Made by a program: the position numbers and the translations under genes. Below are positions 4,472-6,341 of a stretch of DNA of 6,341 nucleotides, in pieces (the stretch's first letter is position 1; each line of letters begins with the position of its first letter). Source of the DNA: VRUE01 sp046733315 (GTDB taxonomy: Bacteria > Actinomycetota > Thermoleophilia > Solirubrobacterales > 70-9); contig JBKPOV010000155.1 of the NCBI GenBank assembly GCA_046733315.1, positions 1-6,341 of the forward strand, written 5' to 3'. The notes under the pieces were generated by a model that saw only the letters and a list, made by a program, of their open reading frames with translations, was not told where the DNA came from and did no database searches.

Positions 4472-5737
4472 CTAGGCGGGCTCTGGAGCGGGCTGCGCAT
4501 CGGCCACGTCGACCGTGTCCGCGGCGGCGTTCTGCCGCCTCGACAGCGCCAGGCAGGGCAGGGCCAGGACCGAGATCCCGGCGCCGATCAAGTACGACGG
4601 CGCGTAGCCCCAGGCATCGGCGGACCGGCCGAGCAACGGCTGGGTCCAGACGCCGCCCGTCGAGGACATCATCGAGTCGAAGGAGAGGATCGTCGCCCGC
4701 TGCCGCGAGGGGATCAGGCCGTTGAGGTAGGTCTGGCGGATTGGCAGCGTGGCCGCGAAGAGCAGCCCCCAGACCACGATCAGGCCGATCACCGCCCAGA
4801 AGCTCTCGACGAGACCGATCAGGCCCAGCGAGACGACGCTCAGTCCCGCCGTCACGATCAGCGCCGAGGTGCGGCGGCGGAAGAGACGGCGGATGCGTGG
4901 CGCCGCCACGCCGCCGGCGATCTGGGCGCCGGCGACGATCGCCGCCACCAGCCCGGCGATTTGGTAGGCCTGCGGATCGCCGTACAGCTCCAGCAGATAC
5001 GGCTGCAGGGCGTAGAAGGCGTAGATGCCGACGCCGCCGGTGAACAGGGACTCGACCATCAGCCACTTGACCGCCGGCACCCGCCAGCCGTACTCGACCG
5101 AGTTGGCGGCGATCTTCCGCATCTCGGTCAGCGCCCGCCCGCCCTTCTCGGGGGCGAAGCCGACGTCGTGCATGAGCCGGAAGGCGAGCCCGAACATCAC
5201 GATCAGGACGAGGCCGCGGAGCACGAACGGAACGCCGAGGCTGGTCTGGCGGGCGATGAAGCCGCCGGCGACCGAGCCGATCAGCATCGCCGCGCCGGTG
5301 ACGATCTGGCCGCGGCCGAAGACCGTCTCCAGCTCACCGGTGTAGCCGGTCGCGGTGAGCGCGTCGACCAGCCAGGCCTCGACCGCGCCGGAGAAGAAGG
5401 TGAAGCCGAGGCCGAGCAGCATCGAGGCGATCGCCCACTCCCAGAGCGGCGCCTCGACCTGCCAGAGGAACACGTAGAGGAAGGTCGAGGCCATCAGCGT
5501 CAGCGTGCCGAGCAGGTAGGAGGTGCGGCGGCCGATCGTGTCGGCGACGATCCCGGTCGGCACCTCGAACAGCACCATGCCGGCGGTGAAAAAGGCGTTC
5601 GCGGCGAACGCTTCCAGGTTCGAGAGGCCGGCGTCGAGCAGGAAGATCGTGTTGATCCCCCAGATCAACGACGCGGCCAGGGTGTTGCCGAGCAGCAGGG
5701 TCAGGTAGGTGCGCTGGATCGAACGGGACGTCGGCAT
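4472..5737 (-). CDS. Major facilitator superfamily (MFS) transporter
   Basis: This predicted 12-helix secondary transporter of 421 residues has the usual MFS length. The N-terminal half begins with a helix near 10-33. The loop between helices 2 and 3 carries motif A, G62-x3-D66-x2-G69-R70-R71, preceded by EVPT, a combination common in drug-efflux-like members. A basic central loop (about 210-230, including TEMRKIAANSVEYGW) separates the halves. The equivalent loop of the second half has degenerated to APRIRRLFRRRT. Helix 10-11 surroundings include SRQRATILSFDSMMSS, typical of bacterial MFS proteins. The C-terminus is an Ala/Pro-rich acidic tail. Substrate cannot be told from sequence. The gene starts 25 bases after the stop of the cupin gene in the same direction, so the two are probably one operon. 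The ATG at 5737 has only a weak ribosome site, consistent with translation aided by the upstream gene. Confidence 0.92.
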   Translation of the reverse strand: MPTSRSIQRTYLTLLLGNTLAASLIWGINTIFLLDAGLSNLEAFAANAFFTAGMVLFEVPTGIVADTIGRRTSYLLGTLTLMASTFLYVFLWQVEAPLWEWAIASMLLGLGFTFFSGAVEAWLVDALTATGYTGELETVFGRGQIVTGAAMLIGSVAGGFIARQTSLGVPFVLRGLVLIVMFGLAFRLMHDVGFAPEKGGRALTEMRKIAANSVEYGWRVPAVKWLMVESLFTGGVGIYAFYALQPYLLELYGDPQAYQIAGLVAAIVAGAQIAGGVAAPRIRRLFRRRTSALIVTAGLSVVSLGLIGLVESFWAVIGLIVVWGLLFAATLPIRQTYLNGLIPSRQRATILSFDSMMSSTGGVWTQPLLGRSADAWGYAPSYLIGAGISVLALPCLALSRRQNAAADTVDVADAQPAPEPA

Positions 5738-5762
5738 CGGCTGACGTCCAGGATGCCGCAGG

Positions 5763-6263
5763 CTAGGCCTGCAGCCCGTGTTCCTGGGCCAGCCGAGCGA
5801 CTGATTCGACGTCCATCGAGAGGCCGTATTTGGCCTGGATCGCGCCGATTCGCTCGACGTCGCGCTCGCCCTCGGCGTTGAGAAGCGGCGCCATCTCGAT
5901 GAAGTAGTACTCGAAGGCTCCCGGCGAGATCAGCTCCAGCAGCCGCGCCTCCTCCTCGCCTGAGTTCCAGAAGGCGTGCGGCACCCCGCGCGGCTTGCTG
6001 ACCAGCTCGCCGGCGCCGGCGCTGAGCACCTCATCGCCGAGTAGCACGCCGATCTCGCCGCTGAGCACGAACGAGTACTCATCCTCACGCTCGTGCGTGT
6101 GGGTCGGCGCCGCCAGCGCCCGCGGCGGCACGGTGTGTTCCAGCAGCGCGAACCGTCCCCCGGTGTCATCGCTACGCACGATGAAACGATTGCCGAGCCG
6201 CGGAAAGTCAGCCCGCTCCCCGTCCTGCGGATTGATCGTGCCCTTCGCACCCCCTCGCTCCAT
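5763..6263 (-). CDS. Single-domain cupin protein, possible dioxygenase-like or sensor cupin
   Basis: This small beta-barrel protein of 166 residues shows both cupin motifs intact. Motif 1 is H55-x-H57-x4-E62-x6-G69 (PTHTHEREDEYSFVLSG) and motif 2 is G85-x5-P91-x-G93-x2-H96-x3-N100 (GELVSKPRGVPHAFWN). H55, H57, E62 and H96 form the expected metal site, usually Fe, Mn, Ni or Zn. The helical C-terminus (about 117-166, containing AKYGLSMD and EHGLQA) is a common extension of quercetin-dioxygenase-like cupins in actinobacteria, by my recollection. The reaction cannot be deduced. I chose the ATG at 6263 over the adjacent GTG at 6266 because AAAGGAG is then six bases away instead of three. It is the first gene of a probable pair with the MFS transporter, suggesting turnover or sensing of a small molecule that the transporter moves. 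Confidence 0.88.
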   Translation of the reverse strand: MERGGAKGTINPQDGERADFPRLGNRFIVRSDDTGGRFALLEHTVPPRALAAPTHTHEREDEYSFVLSGEIGVLLGDEVLSAGAGELVSKPRGVPHAFWNSGEEEARLLELISPGAFEYYFIEMAPLLNAEGERDVERIGAIQAKYGLSMDVESVARLAQEHGLQA

Positions 6264-6269
6264 CACCCG

Positions 6270-6276
6270 CTCCTTT
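6270..6276 (-). promoter_or_regulatory. Ribosome binding site of the cupin gene
   Basis: Read leftward, AAAGGAG ends six bases before ATG 6263-6261 and three before GTG 6266-6264. The spacing favours the ATG. Confidence 0.65.
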
Positions 6277-6308
6277 CACCGCCCGCCGTGGCCAAGTGAA
6301 CGCTAAGC

Positions 6309-6341
6309 ATGACGATCTCGGAACTTGGGGCTTCGGAGATC
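6309..6341 (+). CDS. Possible N-terminus of a rightward gene (3' truncated by window edge)
   Basis: ATG at 6309 opens a frame to the last base, encoding MTISELGASEI. The opening MTxxELGS/A resembles the start of a group of small uncharacterised membrane proteins that continue into a hydrophobic helix, as I recall them, but only 11 codons are visible. The position, divergent from the cupin gene with a 45-base gap, fits a gene start. There is no strong ribosome site (AAGTGAA about 12 bases upstream). The frame lies inside an inverted repeat, so it may instead be non-coding. Confidence 0.35.
   Translation, partial: MTISELGASEI
6314..6341. repeat. Inverted repeat with 10-base arms at the right edge of the window
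   Basis: GATCTCGGAA (6314-6323) and TTCGGAGATC (6332-6341) pair at nine of ten positions (G:G mismatch at 6320/6335) around an eight-base loop. No T-tract is visible. It could be a transcript hairpin, an operator or a terminator for a leftward gene ending beyond the window. Because it ends at the last base, its true extent is unknown. Confidence 0.45.

Noticed and set aside
4463..4472. Perfect 10-base palindrome GCGTCGACGC between the LapA-type and transporter genes
   Set aside because: Without a loop it cannot form a useful hairpin, and a 10-base palindrome is unremarkable in high-GC DNA. The 31-base gap otherwise shows nothing.
4380..5066. A 228-codon leftward frame overlapping the transporter C-terminus and the LapA-type gene
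   Set aside because: It is Arg-rich with no motif and conflicts with two convincing genes. It looks like an out-of-frame shadow and not a frameshifted fragment, because the transporter is intact.
4961..5881. A 306-codon open frame on the plus strand opposite the transporter and cupin genes
   Set aside because: Its product is a low-complexity run of Arg, Glu, Asp, Gly and Ala with no hydrophobic core or motif. It is antisense to two well-supported genes and is the usual shadow of high-GC coding sequence.
1..6341. CRISPR array, tRNA or rRNA gene, insertion sequence, toxin-antitoxin pair or phage defence system
   Set aside because: I saw no regularly spaced repeats, cloverleaf-like sequences, transposase or nuclease motifs, or terminal repeats with target duplications.

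Overview
This window is high-GC bacterial DNA with densely packed genes, strong G/C bias at third codon positions, GTG and TTG starts, and a SigB/SigF-type promoter (GTTT-N17-GGGTA). That combination points to an actinobacterium. The set of small membrane proteins suggests a soil lineage such as Thermoleophilia/Solirubrobacterales, but that placement is an inference. I see no rRNA, tRNA, CRISPR array, insertion sequence, phage gene or other sign of a mobile element.

Layout. Bases 1-54 hold the last codons of a rightward gene that begins outside the window. A leftward MerR-type regulator (76-870) converges on it, and its C-terminal half looks like a degenerate second copy of the MerR fold. About 90 bases with operator-like repeats separate it from a divergent 612-residue polytopic membrane protein (961-2799). 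Two bases after that gene's stop lies a 37-residue single-helix membrane microprotein (2802-2915). The MerR gene, the large membrane protein and the microprotein form the most unusual block in the window. The large protein carries two tandem D-x3-H-x13/14-H motifs on its predicted outer face and a periplasmic beta-type domain near its C-terminus, and I do not recognise it as a named family.

The middle block reads leftward: a GlsB/YeaQ-type stress membrane protein (3815-4096), a small basic Trp-rich protein (3546-3794) and a DUF4337-type membrane protein (2932-3504). The gaps between them are 20 and 41 bases, so they look like one operon, probably started from a stress sigma promoter at 4135-4161. 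A LapA/DUF1049-type two-helix protein (4198-4440) diverges from it. All four are membrane or membrane-associated by sequence, which suggests an envelope-stress neighbourhood.

The right block is another leftward pair: a single-domain cupin with both canonical motifs (5763-6263), then a 12-helix major facilitator transporter (4472-5737) 25 bases downstream. At the right edge a rightward gene may begin at 6309. Its start region coincides with a near-perfect inverted repeat that runs to the last base of the window.
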